DNA of 64,000 nucleotides from Eucommia ulmoides (Eukaryota; Streptophyta; Magnoliopsida; Garryales; Eucommiaceae): NCBI GenBank assembly GCA_016647705.1, contig CM028340.1:16011001-16075000 (forward strand). The letters are read 5' to 3'. The position numbers were made by a program, and so were the translations under genes. Under the pieces are notes generated by a model. That model saw nothing but the letters and a program-made list of their open reading frames with translations. It was not told where the DNA came from and did not search any database. Below are positions 12,047 through 24,105 of this stretch, in pieces (within the stretch, counting starts at the first letter, position 1; each line of letters opens with the position of its first letter).

Positions 12047-14385
12047 TGTTGATCATTAGGTTTTGATCAACAATTAAAGTTGATGTTTTTTGTGGAACTA
12101 ATGTGTTTGTTGAGTGTTTAAAAAAAAGTTTCATTTATTGATTGCGTTAAAGATATCATGAAGAAAAATGTAAAGAGTGCAAAGATAGACACAGTGAAAG
12201 AATGAAGAGTGTTGAAGACCTTGAAGAAATTAGGTGAAAACAACTCAATACTCTTATACTCTTAATACAACCCGAATTAGGATCACATACGACACTATTA
12301 AATGAGTTATGTTTTTGTGTGTTGATATGATAGATTTTAGGATCCTAATTATTGATTTATACGTGCTCCTTATGTGAAATAAAAAATAAAAACTGACCTA
12401 CTTGAAAATCATGATTAAAAGTTTAAGTTTAGGGATAATTCAGTCAGCCGAGAAAAGCAATCGATTAACAGAATCAAAACAGTGGAATTTGGAGCAAAAG
12501 TTAGAGAAGAAAATGACCAACCAGCATTAATCGGTCAACTAATCAGAAAGGATTGGTCAATCATTTGAAATGGTGAGATTTTTGGGGCAAAATGTGTAGT
12601 CCTTGCATCGATCGGTCAACCGACCAAAGGCGATCGATCAACCTATAGGATTAAGAGTTTAAAAGTGAAAGTCTCTAAACTAATCGGTCAATCGATTGGA
12701 ACTCAATCGATTAACTGACTGTGCTGGCATTTGGCAGGGAAAACTTTCTAAACCAATAAGTCAACCGACTAAAGAAGGATCAGTCAACCGACTGGCTGAT
12801 TTGTTTGGCTTGGTTTCTACATTGTATCAATTGGTTAACCGACTGTCAAGGATCGGTCAACCGATAATTTCGGATGAGATTGCAAGAATCTTGGTCCCCT
12901 GGTAAAAAACTAGCTGTTTTTTATGATTCCAATGGAGAAAATTGGGTGATCTGATCTTGTTAAGATATGGTACACATATTTTACATCCCTATTTATTTGG
13001 TTAGCATAATTAATGATTCTCTCAATTTGAGTAGTTAAATACTTTCTATCTTTGTGATTGATAATTGAGAATATTTTATAGACCTATTTGAGAGTTTTGA
13101 AAGTTATTTTTAAGTAAATTATCCCAGAATTGATTGATTATGTCATATATGGTCTAAAAATGTCTTTTAGAGGCATATCTTTTGTTAAGTAACCGTTGGA
13201 GGACTTGATATTGGTTTATATATTTAGACTTGCGAGATTAAGGTTATTAACATCAAAAACATCAATTCCTACTCTTTTCTAAGAGTTACTATTCTGCTGA
13301 GATTTTTCGAGATAGATATTTTGTTAAGTTCTTGATCTAAAGCGCTGATTGATTTGGTGTCACCGACTTGTGCTATTTTGCGATTTTATTTTTAATCTTT
13401 GGTGTTATCCCGGTGAGATCTTTGCAAGCTATTATTCTTGATTATGATTTCATATTATTATATTTGCGTAACTGTTAATATCGTTAGAAAATTATTTTTA
13501 AATCTAAAAGCCTAAAAAATCTTTTTTAAAACGATTTTGTGTATTTATCTGATTACATGCTATAATTTATGTTACCTACATTAAATATTAATCAGATATT
13601 AATTTGTCTCACATTGTCTCTATCACGTAGTAAATTTCAGGACCTTAATTGCTTTTATCTGTATTGAGATGGTGGAAGCTCCTTGTAGGAAGAAACTCAT
13701 ATTTTTTGTATTTGTGAATTTGAGCAGATTAGACACGGCTGGGCAGGTGCCTAGTCAGGGTAGTTAGGTTTCTATCTATTTCCGATGAAAAAGATTGAGA
13801 TTTGATCTTTGTCCTAAGTATAAAAGGGTTAGGTTATTCTTTTCCCTTAAAAAGAATTAGGTTCTGATTCTTCCTGAATTGAATTAATTTGAGTGAATTT
13901 TAAACGTTCCATCCTTACCTGGGAAAATGATACTTGTGAATGTAGTGAAATTTTGATTCTTCCTGTAATAGAATTAAGTTAGTCTTTATCCTGGTAATAA
14001 GATAAGATTCTTCCTTAGCTTGGGAAAAAGAAAAATATAAAGATTGATTTTGAGCCTGGTAAAAGAAATGTTGTAAGATTTTGGTTCCAACCTAGTAAAA
14101 GAATCAGGGGATTTAGAGGTTGCGAAACTTTGTGGAGCTTAGGGGAATAGATTAGGCAAGGCTAGCTTGCTGAATCAGGATATATCTTAGTGTGTTGTAT
14201 TGTTATTATTCTTTATATTTTGTTTGGGTGTGCACATAGTTAAACACTTATCCGCTGCATAAAGAAGATAATAATTGAATTTGAAAAAATTAATTTTTTG
14301 ATAATTAAGTATTAAAAAAATTAATTGTTTAGATTTTTATAACTACTCAATTCACCCCCCTCTTAGGTAGTTCATTGGGCCCACA
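12047..14385 (+). mobile_element. Copia A 3' LTR
   Basis: It starts TGTTGATCATTAGG right after the polypurine tract and ends near GGGCCCACA (family consensus GGGCCAACA). It shares the full architecture of the solo LTR at 6173-8587: the start block, the GGTCAACCGA cluster (12425-12870), the catatatatggtct-type zone and the short cctgggaaaa-type repeats near the 3' end. No clear 5-bp duplication was found because a second LTR fragment follows. Confidence 0.82.
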
Positions 14386-14387
14386 TG

Positions 14388-16215
14388 GTCAATTCAGTCA
14401 ACCGAGAAAAGTAATTGGTCAACTGAATCAAACAATGAGTTTTGGAGTTAAAATAAGGTGCAACTGATCCAATCAGTGAACCGAATGAAATTGGTCAGTC
14501 AACCATTTGAAACAATAGCTAAATTAGCGAAAGAAGTGAGCACACTGATCCAATCGGCGAACCTAATAAATAAGGTCAGTCAACTGTTTGAGTCAATGAT
14601 GATTTGGTGAAAAAATAGATCACACTAATCTAATCGGTCAACCGACTTAGTGTGATTGGTCAACCGATTGGCTATAGCCAACGGTTATATTAGGAGCAGG
14701 ACAGGTCGGTCAACTGACCTGTATGATTTGGTCAACCAACTAAGTTAGTTGAGATTTCGGGTGATTTCGTCTCTTGGTCAAACATTATCTATTTTTTATG
14801 ATTTAAGGAGAGATTTGGGGGAGTTGAACTTAATTCAACTTTTAACAACCTATTATGTTATCCCTATTGATATGGTCCATATATTTTGAGATTCTCCTAA
14901 ATTAAATGGTTTAATACTTCCTATTTCTATAGTTTTAAATTGAGAATGGTTTTATGGACTTAAATGAGAGAATTGAAAGTTATTTTTAAGTGAAATACAC
15001 CTGAAATGAAAAGGTAATCATATATGGGGTCTTAGAGTGTTATTTTATGGCATATATTTGAAAAATTAACCATTGGAGGGCTAGTTATTGGTCTATTAAT
15101 ATAGACTTGCAGGAATTGAGTTGAGAACATAAAAAACAATTAGTTTGAGCTTTTTTAAGAGTGAGATTTACACTGATATTTTTTTGAGAAATTCTATTCA
15201 AGTTCTTGATCTAAAGTGATAGTTGTTTGACGTCACCGATTTAGGTTCTAATTGCGATTCAATCATTATCTTCGGTGTTTTCCCGGTGAGATCCTTCCAA
15301 ATTATATTATTTACTTTAAAGTTATATTTATCTTGATTACTTGGTTTAAGATTGTTAGAAAAATCATTTTTGAATAGAAAAGCCTTAAAAAAAATAAGCG
15401 ATTTTTGTCTGTTTATTTGATTACGTGCTAAATTTATATTACTCATATTATTTATTAATCAGATTTGAATTGCCTTACGTTATATCTATCACGTAGTAAT
15501 TATTTGGGATATTAATTGAGTATATTCGTATTGAGGTGGTGAAAGCTCATTGTGGGAAAAAAATTATATTTTTTGTATTTGTGAGTTTGAGTGGATTAGC
15601 CACGTTTGGGACGGTGTCTAGTCAGGATAACTAGGTTTTGATATTTTTCCTGTGAAAAAAATTATGTTTTGATCTTTATCCTGGTAAAAATGTTAGGTTA
15701 TTCTTTTCCCTTGAAAAGAATTGTTTTGATTCATCCTGCAATTGAATTATTTTTGAGTGAATTGTAAAAGTTCATCATTCCTTGTGAAAAGGATAAGAGA
15801 GAGAGAGTTAGGTTTTTCTTTAGCTTGATAAAAAAAATGGGGGTTCATCTTTGACCGGTGAAAAGGGTAAATTGTAAAAGTTAATTTTGTGCCAGTAAAA
15901 GAATTGTAAGTTGTAAGAGTTTGATTCCTACCTGATAAAAGAATCAGGGTTTAGTGGATTGCGAATTTTCGTGGAGCTCGGAGGACTAGACGTAGGCAAG
16001 ACTAGCTTGACCGAATTAGGATAAATTCTTGTGTTATATTGATTTATTTTCTATCTTGTATTTGGGTATGCACTTAGTATCAAACACATATTCACTGCGT
16101 ATAAATATAATAATCTATTTAGGAAAATTGGTTATTTGTGTTTAAAGAAATTATTTATTTAAATTTGGTAATTATCTAATTCACCCCTCCTCTTAGGTTG
16201 CTCTTTGAGCCAACA
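14388..16215 (+). mobile_element. Truncated second copia A LTR in tandem
   Basis: Starting at TGGTCAATTCAGTCAACC, this repeats the LTR from about its position 380 to its end (GAGCCAACA at 16215), directly behind the complete 3' LTR. The first roughly 380 bp are missing. A tandem LTR tail can arise by unequal recombination or by a second truncated insertion. The sequence cannot choose between them. Confidence 0.75.
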
Positions 16216-16455
16216 ATTTTTATATTATTACTAAATTTAATGTTCATATGTTATTGCTATAATTTTTGCAAATTTAATATCCATAATTTTTGTATATAGT
16301 ATTTTTTTCTTTTATATTATTTTTTAATTTAATTCCATAAATTTAATATTTTAATATTATTACTTAATTTAACGTACATATATTATTTTTATAATTTTTA
16401 CAAATTTAATATCCATAATTTTTGTATATTATATATATATATATATATATATAAC
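16216..16455. repeat. Two tandem copies of an AT-rich unit of about 130 bp, ending in (TA)n
   Basis: The block atattattactaaattta ... atatccataatttttgtat occurs twice (about 16221-16300 and 16353-16432), with the second copy running into a (TA)n tract. Nothing coding. Confidence 0.7.
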
Positions 16456-16909
16456 TCATGCCTGAAGGCACGGATGTAAAAAATATTGAATCTAAAAAAA
16501 ATACACCTATTTTATTAAAATATCAACAATAATTAAGATTTAAATACCATCACCAACTAACAGTGTTTATTGAAATACAACACAATCAATATCAAGAATG
16601 TATATACTCAAATATTATAATAATACCACAATTAAACATGATTTAAACCGAAACAAAATCAAAACGAAAAATGCTTATTCCCTATCCAAATCTCATTACT
16701 TTAATGCTGCAATTCGCACATGCAACTAAATAATTAGTTATTTAAAAATCAAAATATAATTCCATGAGAAAGTATTAAAAAAAAAAAAAAACAAAGAAAA
16801 ATAGAGAAAACCCTACTTTTACCACAAAAAATAAAATGAGTCACTACTTGTAAGCTCATATTGAAAAAATATCACTTATATATTTATTATTTAAGATAAA
16901 CTCAAATAC
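16456..16909. other. Intergenic AT-rich DNA, nothing recognised
   Basis: No frame longer than about 50 codons has family character, and no inverted termini are visible. A small hairpin (TGCCTGAAGGCA, 16460-16471) is the only ordered feature. Confidence 0.5.
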
Positions 16910-17182
16910 ATATTCTCTCACTACATCAACAACAACATAAGAAATGGAGGGATGCAAATGTTACTACCCAACAACAATGTTAATAGCAATATAATGAATG
17001 GGGGGATGCAAATGTTATTGTACAGTAACAATGTCAACACCAACATAATGAATGAAGAATATAAATGTTACAGTATAACAAACAATTACCATATGCCAAT
17101 TAAATTTTTCTCTAAACTTAAATGACTATATGGCTGTAAGAATAAATTAATGATGGGCCTTGGGGCCCATTATAAAATATCC
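16910..17182. repeat. Dispersed repeat, copy 1 (truncated MITE related to 29209-29601)
   Basis: About 270 bp clearly homologous, in the same orientation, to 29336-29604. It has the same start (tattctctcactacatcaa), the same internal 55-60-bp subrepeats (atgaatggggggatgcaaatg, up to three times) and the same end (GGGGCCCATTATAAAATA). The left terminal inverted repeat found at the other copy is absent here, so this copy is truncated on the left. Confidence 0.75.
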
Positions 17183-18038
17183 AATAAACAAATAGAAATA
17201 GAAAAAGAGTTTTACAATTTCAAATGGAAAACAATCTCACATTATTTTCTATACAACTCCAGATAATAATCACCATTTCATATCCTGAAATAAAAACAGT
17301 TGAGATATACTTATTACTTCCAATCCACATCACACCGCCAGCTCATCAGAAAACTGGGAACAAAAATACAGAAATATGGGAACAAACAAGAAATACGGGA
17401 ATAAACATAGAACGAAAATAGAAATTTAGCTTAGAACAAAAACACCAACTATATAACTTTATTCTTATTTGTTGAAATTCTTCTTATCTATCGTGTGGCA
17501 ATCAAAAGCGCTCTTTATAAAATTGCTTGGACAGAAACACTAAACGAACAACACCTACAAAAAAATATATATAAGAAGGAATTTTTCATGGACTTGATGT
17601 TTCGACACAGTAGTTCTCAACTTGTGCATTTAATATTGCTCCCAATCCCCATTACACCGCCTACTCATAAAAACTTTGGGAGCAGAAATACATAAATATG
17701 AGAACACACACATAAATCTAGGAACGGACATAGAACAGAAATAGAAATTTCGGCTTGGAACAAAAACACTAAACAAACACCACCAATATAATAGAGAATT
17801 TGGTGAACAAATTGAACGTAAATCTTACCTTCATGACGTAGTAATAACGGAAAGATAGCAGTAGTTTTCAGATCTAAACAAAAATTGGAAAATAAATAGA
17901 AATAACAAAAAAAATGAATCTAAAAAAAATAAATAAATTAAATTTAATAAAAAAAATGTCGTATTTTTCACAAATGTAAACTATGTTTAAAATGAAATAA
18001 CTCTTTTTTATTTAAAAACTAAAACAAAGCAAGAAAAA
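17183..18038. repeat. Intergenic DNA with a diverged direct duplication (17318-17445 / 17637-17790)
   Basis: Two blocks share catcacaccgcc / cattacaccgcc, a (g)ggaacaaaaatac-type stretch, catagaac and atagaaattt, then ggaacaaaaacac. This is a diverged direct repeat of about 130-150 bp, 320 bp apart. The short frames crossing it have no recognisable product. The last 200 bp before 18039 are A-rich with no feature. Confidence 0.55.
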
Positions 18039-18705
18039 TGGATAAGAATTTCAATAAAGGTAACAAGAAAGCCGCAAGTGTATGAGTCAAATTTTATAGA
18101 ATAGTGAATGAGAAAGGTTGTCGTATCCACAAGGATTGGATTAAATTATCTCTAAATACCGCGATTATTATAACTGAATTTTATTTAGGCGATAAAAATA
18201 GGGTTTTTATTTTTATAAATAATATACTAAATTAACATTTAATTAAACTATAATACTAATTATACTATATGAGAATAGATTATCTAGGGATTAACTTTGT
18301 TTACTTATACGTGTTTAATCCAATCTAGTTTACATTAACGGTATTCAAATCTATCCGACAATCTAGGTATCGAAAACTCACTCACTATGTACGACCCCGA
18401 TCTTTGTTATGCATATAATCTAAACCGCATTTTAAAAATGTTTCGGAAATATTTGGGGTAGATGGTGTAAATTACTTGGGTAAATTAAAAATTTTGGGGA
18501 TAAAATTGTAAGGTTTCAAAACCTTAAAATGAGAAGGGGTCAAATTAATATCTTAACTAAAAAGAGAAGGAGATTTGTGTAAATTCTCTATATATTATAT
18601 ATATACTATATTCTTTATATATTATATATCCTTTATATATATATATATATAAAAGAGATGAACGAGTGGTGGAGGAGGTGGCCACATGGTCGGTTTCTAG
18701 AATCA

Positions 18706-18780
<75 letters not shown>
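18706..18780. repeat. Compound (CA)n(TA)n microsatellite
   Basis: About eighteen CA followed by about eighteen TA repeats in the R1 LTR. The minus-strand frames over it translate to Cys-Val and Tyr-Ile strings and are not genes. Confidence 0.92.
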
Positions 18781-18782
<2 letters not shown>

Positions 18783-20330
18783 GAGAGAGAGAGATAGAAT
18801 CGGCAGAGGACGAAGAACAAATCCAGAGCCAAAGAGAGAATAAGGAAGAACGGGAAAGAGAGAGAAAGAGAAAGAAGAAAGAGAGGGAGGACCGCCAGTG
18901 GGATTTTGTCGTTGATCGTATGGGGTTCGCCGGTGGTGGTTTGAGAGTTGTCATTAGTCAGCTATCAGGAGACTGAAACAGAAAAACGATGAGAGAGAGA
19001 GAGTCGGCGGTGGGATTTGCCGGTAAGTGATTGGTGGTCGGAAATCATGTGGGTTTGCGTGTGATGATATATATGTATGTCTGTGTGTGTTTTCTGGTTA
19101 TGCCATCGGTGGCCATTCGGTCTGTTTGTGTGGGTTTTGATCACCGGCGACTATAGCGAAGAGAGAGAGTGAAGTCCGGCGTGTGCTCTATCGGCGATAA
19201 AGGTGTGCCTTCTATTTTCTGTTGTGGTTCGGAGCTGTGATCAGTGTGTGTGGGTTGTTGGTTTTGGGTGGTAGTAGAGTGGTTCGACGGTGGATGGTCG
19301 TGGGGTGTCGTCGGCGTGGGCTGTCACGTATATATGTGTGTGTATAAACTATGTGTGTGTGTGTTCTGCTCATCCGGAATGTGCGTGTGTGTGTGTGTGT
19401 GTCGTCGTGTGTAGCTGTGTGTACGTGTGTTGTTCAGTTGATGGTGTTGTCGTTCGGCGATGTGTGTGTGTGGATCACCGGAGTGAGAGTGAGAGTTAGT
19501 GAGAGAGAGAATGTCGGTGGGCTGGATTCAAAACGGAAAACAGCAAACAGAAAGGCAAAACAGCAAACAAGCTGGAAAAAGAAAGAAAGAGAAAGAAAAG
19601 GAAAATTTGCACAAATTAATGATCCAATCTCGCGGCTGACGAAAAAATTTGGAAAAGGTAGAATTTCGAACTTCTTTAATATATATATTTAATTGTCTAA
19701 ATTGAAAATGACAATAGGAAATAGATCGATATAGTAAATTTCATAATAAAGCGCGGGGATAGGAAATTACGAAATTTAGGGTCTACAATTCATGATTAAG
19801 TTATGTTTACATAAAATATTAATTTTAGGCCATGTCACAAATAGGTTCACAATTACCGGAGAATCAGAAGCAGAGAGTCAGGGGAGCTTGTGAATGCGGA
19901 TTCTCAGGTGAGTGTACTGTCTTCTTACCAAACTATTTTTATATATATAAATGTGTGTATAAAATGGTTTTACTTGGACTGTATGATTTTATAAATGATA
20001 TGGATCAAGTAGGTTTTGGGTGAGTTGAGGAAATAGATTTTCGTTAAATTATGGTGGTTTTAAAAGGAAGTTGAAAAAAATGGTTTTGTTGAAATTAGAC
20101 GGTTTTCAAACGAAAGCGAAAAATATGATTTTTATATTAAAAATTGGTTTTGGAGAAAAAGAGGTGGATGTTGGGAATTTTGACGATATTGAGAAGACGA
20201 GGTTATTGATGTTGTTGATTTGATAATGTTGTTATCGATTTGACGATATTGTTGATTTTATCTGCTTCGGTAGAGCATTGATTTTTATTGAGTTGTAGTT
20301 GGTGATGATGTTGATTGATTTGATGATGTT

Positions 20331-20540
20331 ATTGATTTTACGTCCTGCCGATGGGCGGTCTGGCAGGCGGTTGTTGATGTTATGTCTTGCCGATGGGTGA
20401 TCCGGCAGACAATTATTGATATTATATCCTGTCGATGGGTGGTTCAACAGATGATTATTGATATTATATCCAACCGATGGGTGGTCTAACATGTGGATAT
20501 TGATATTATGACCTGTCCGATGGGTGGTCCGGGCATATGG
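20331..20540 (+). repeat. Tandem hairpin array, unit about 46 bp with CTGCCGATGGG..GGCAG
   Basis: Five units of ttgatattat-atcctgccgatgggtggtccggcag type. The best units pair CTGCC with GGCAG around the loop gatgggyggtc. It occupies the same position in this R1 LTR as the unrelated arrays 3426-3700 and 4540-4880. Confidence 0.8.
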
Positions 20541-22196
20541 TCATTTGTTATGTTAGGAAGGCATATCCTATGGATGGTACGGTACCGTTGCAACTCCCGA
20601 TCGTGAGGTTAAAATGATTACTATGACTAGCCAGTGTGTGTTGTGTTTGAGATGTGGTTTTTACTTATATTGAGTGATTTATTATTTATTATGATGATTG
20701 GTATGATTTTATACTAGTTGGATTTGAATAGAACTTATCTATATCGCTTTATTTTCACTGCTTATATACTGGAGATTTTACGAGCTATGTAGTGTTTATA
20801 TACTTACGCTTGATCCATTTAGATGTTGTAGAATGAAGTATGATTTTAAAATATTTTTACTAAGAATGCAGTACACTCGTAGGTGAAATAGCTAGGAGTC
20901 GGTCGGTCCCCTACTGACGTTAGATAGAGTCATGCGGGTCATGCGTTGGAGTCATATGAGTGTCTTTTGAAACGAGCTGTTAGAGGTTAACCTAAGGGAG
21001 GTTCATGAGATTTATTTTGTTGTTCTTATAATTTGGGACAGGTGTATCCCTATAGTTTCAAATTATGTATCTAATGTATAGATTAAATTTTGTATATTGT
21101 CGTGCAGTAGGTTGGTTAGTCGGTCAAATGATGTCATGTTGACGTTACGGAGACCCCATGGTGACAGGTGTCCGAGGCGGGGTGTGACACACTACCTCTC
21201 CCGAGTATAAAGTGAATGAATATGCGACTTTGCGTCAACGCCGAAGTCCCCCTTGAGCGTCTATACGACACTTGGTCACATGAGTCTCGCCCCAACCTCA
21301 TGGATTGCATACTTTCTAACATCCTACCGGATCATTAAATTGTCACATTGTGTTTAAACCCTAATCAGAATTTGGGGTTACCTCTCCCGAGTGTCAAACC
21401 CCATATTCTCAAATCAACCACAATATCATAACAAGCATATTATGGAGGTAAAAGAACGGTAAACACAATTGAATAAAGATAAACAACTGTTAACGAAACA
21501 TGATTTACTCAAACAACGTATATTAGTAAACTACATCAATCTCATAGATAATCAGTGTTTAGCTCTTGGCCATAACTATATATTCAACAATAATCCATAT
21601 ATACCTGTTCAAACAACCAAAAATGAGTTAAAAATAAAGAGAGAAACAAGGGAAAATAGCCATTATCTGAAGGTGGCGTCTGTAAAAATCGCTCCAATCT
21701 TGTTTCCTCTTCTCCAATTGTGTTCCTCCTCTTTGGTTGGTTGAGAGATTTTTTAGAACACTCAAAAACACTCCTTATATGTTCTTAGATAAGTGTTCTC
21801 AAACGTGGGGAATGGATGGAATAGAGAAAAAAACAAAAATATCTAAGAAAATATCTAAAAAAACACTTTATAGCAGGGGCTTCAGCGCTGCAGCGGTGGG
21901 TATATCGGCAGGCTCACCGTTGTAGTGGTGGATAGTTAGTGGCATTCTGCTCTTTTACCACTGCAGCAGTGAGTGATCAGAAGGTTTATGCTTTTCTATT
22001 GTTTCACCACTGTAGTGGTGGACCTGCTGCACTGAAACTTTCATCCTCTTGATCATTTTTTCACCGATTTTCTTGTTTTTAGACCGTTTTTGCTCCTAAC
22101 CCCTGCTTTGAAAAAAAAAATGAATTAAAATATAACAAGAATACTAAAAAACTACAAAATTCAGTTTGGAAATAGATAGATAAATTTCACCTATCA

Positions 22197-23426
22197 CTAA
22201 GCATAAAAATAAATAAATTATCACCTACGATGGTAGGGCATGACCAGCTCTAAAGTCAAATTTTGAAGATATTTTTAGTCTATCCCAACTGTAAATCCAA
22301 AAGGCCAAGTCAAATTTCAAACAAAAAATACAAAAATAATTGATATTACAAGCAAAATAAAATTATGAAAATTTAGAATTTATTTCCGTTGGCTATATGT
22401 AAAGCGAAAACAAATAAATAAATCAAAATCTTACTGGGTATGTCACCTTTCAAGCATAGCCTTCTTAATTAAATTTATTATCCAATCCAAATATTTTTCA
22501 AACCCTCAATTAACCACAAAGAATTCCTGCATGACAATAAAAATATTCTTCAAATCTGTTAGTCTTCGTTCCTCCACATCGATCCACATCACTTAAAATA
22601 AATTTCGGTTGATCGTTTCAAATACAATTATAGATAGTGATGAGCAGGTTCATCAGCGAATCAACACTAATCTGTGGTTGATCATATCCATCTGGAAAAA
22701 AAAATCCTTGAAATAAAAAAGGTGCTACAAAAAATAATCTGTAGTTGAGAATAAGAATGTGAACTTGATTAATTTAGAAAACCTTAAATTTAATTGAAAT
22801 CCAAATCCTTCCACCCAAAGCAACCTAAGACAACTTCATAAATTCATCTCTTAAATCAATTTCCTTTTTCGAATAAATCCCCCTAAAGGCAACCCTAACA
22901 TCTTCACTACAGAGGTATCAAAATTTGAACTGTCAGATGAATCTGAACTGTTCTAATCTTTGGATTAATCAAGCAATTTGGCAATCAATAATAAACCAAC
23001 ATACAAATCTCAGCGGCATCCAATTCACATCAATCAAGTTCATAAATTAATCTGCAGCTGATCATGTCCATTATCTAAGAGGCAAACCTAATTAGCAGTG
23101 ACATTTTAAAGAAACAAATGACTATTCATATGCATGAATTGGAAATATTTCACTTGGAAAATCATCATATTCTTAGGATAACTAATGAAGTTGAAGTACC
23201 AATTAAAGTTGGGGCCTTGGAGGAAGGTAGATGACTAGTGAGGAGCTACCGCTGGGTGTAGGCATTGCAGCTACAGGGAGGAAGGCCTACAAACGCTGTC
23301 AGTTTAGCAAATTGCAGGTTTGGGGAAGAGACTGAGAGAGAGGGCTTTACAATTACAAATCGTAGATCAGATGGGGGAAGAATGATTTGTAATAACATAT
23401 TTCGGAGGTAGGGGTAGGGGCAAACC
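22197..23426. other. Intergenic DNA, nothing recognised
   Basis: AT-rich with short degenerate frames. Two blocks, near 22640-22700 and 23030-23070, share a tcatcaagttcat/ctgatcatgtcca flavour but are too diverged to call a repeat. No terminal repeats, PBS or family motif were seen. Confidence 0.45.
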
Positions 23427-23810
23427 TGTTGAAACTATTAATTGATAGTGTTGATAGTGTTGCTGTCCACTTAAGTAGTGTTGTTGCTGATCTGCCACAT
23501 CTGATCTGCTGAACTAATCTTCCACATTTGGTTTGTTAATCTGATTTGATATGTTGATCTGATCTGTCACGTCTTGTACATATCTGTTAGTGGATTAGTC
23601 ATTGGGTAAACGTCTGTTAGTGGGTTAGTGGTTGGTTGTTTCCCAGTGTCTTTAGGTCCTGTAACTTCTGGTCTATTATTGGGTTAGTGGTAAGAAGTTT
23701 ATTTCCCTTTTAATTTTTCTTGTACGGCTATATATAGTTAGTTTATTATCTGAAATGGTATAGTGCATTTTCTCTAATTTGCTTGTGTTCACTATATATT
23801 TTTCTTAACA
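23427..23810 (+). mobile_element. 5' LTR of a truncated Ty1/copia element (copia B)
   Basis: A 384-bp segment that starts TGTTGAAACT and ends TTCTTAACA, followed by a decayed iMet-type PBS and a gag start. A TATA-like tatatatagtt lies at about 23730, and internal short repeats of tctgttagtgggttagt occur. Length and termini fit the small LTRs of Ale/Retrofit-like copia elements. No 3' LTR is present, so the element is truncated. Confidence 0.8.
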
Positions 23811-24072
23811 TTTGGTATTAGGGCCCCCATCACAAGGGCCTGATCGGAATTAAAGCAACAGCTTTCTAAGGTGCTTAGTGATGAGAATATAGTGACTGAT
23901 AATGGTTTTGTGCAACCAGCGATTCACTATATGTTGTTCTTAACATTTGGTGTTAGGGCCCTATCACAAGGGCCTTATCGGAATTAAAGCAACAGTTTAA
24001 AGCAACAGTCTTCTAAGGTGTTTAGTGACTAGAATATGACGACTAACATTGGTTTTGTGCAACCAGCGATTC
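23796..24072 (+). repeat. Tandem duplication spanning LTR end, PBS and gag start (two copies of about 135-150 bp)
   Basis: The block from cactatat...cttaacatttggt through gcaaccagcgattc occurs twice in a row (about 23790-23925 and 23926-24072). Each copy carries the LTR tail, the PBS remnant (tttggtattaggg / tttggtgttaggg), the leader and the first gag codons. Only the second copy runs on into more gag. An extra taaagcaacag is duplicated in copy 2. Confidence 0.8.
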
Positions 24073-24105
24073 CGAAGTTCGACGGGCATTATTTTGAAGC
24101 CCACA
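24036..24105 (+). pseudogene. Copia B gag, N-terminal stub
   Basis: From ATG at 24036 the frame reads NIGFVQPAIPKFDGHY, the well-known start of plant copia gag (FVQPAIPRFDGHYDHW), after which similarity stops at about residue 24. The following DNA is T- and A-rich low-complexity sequence. The rest of gag-pol is missing, either deleted or displaced. Confidence 0.72.

Larger units (their letters stand above)
18388..21189 (+). mobile_element. R1 solo LTR (plus strand), third copy
   Basis: It begins TGTACGACCCCG and ends GGGTGTGACA. CACTA occurs immediately before (18383-18387) and after (21190-21194), a perfect 5-bp duplication. The length is 2,802 bp. It carries the same series of landmarks as 1221-4341: a (CA)n(TA)n tract, a purine tract, a GT-rich zone 19030-19500, a CAGGTGAGTGTACTG box near 19906, a tandem array 20331-20540, the CCCGATCGTGAGGTTAAAA box near 20600 and the GCAGTACACTCG box near 20866. 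Confidence 0.88.
18039..22196 (-). mobile_element. Athila-like LTR (minus strand), split by an R1 solo LTR
   Basis: Minus-strand sequence from 22196 starts TGATAGGTGAAATTT, matching the start of the Athila-like LTRs at 48093 and 52784. Further on, the blocks near 21200-21420 (a cgggagaggtaac / gggacttcgg type) and 18060-18380 (tatcgcctaaataaaa, cttgtggatacgacaacc, cacttgcgg) match the last 500 bp of those LTRs in the correct order. The host LTR is about 1.35 kb after removing the insertion at 18388-21189. The distal end (18039-18075) is approximate. No PBS or polypurine tract is recognisable beside it, so it is a solo or remnant LTR. Confidence 0.72.

Noticed and set aside
18557..18954. Minus-strand frames with Tyr-Ile and Cys-Val repeats
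   Set aside because: Microsatellite translation at 18706-18780.
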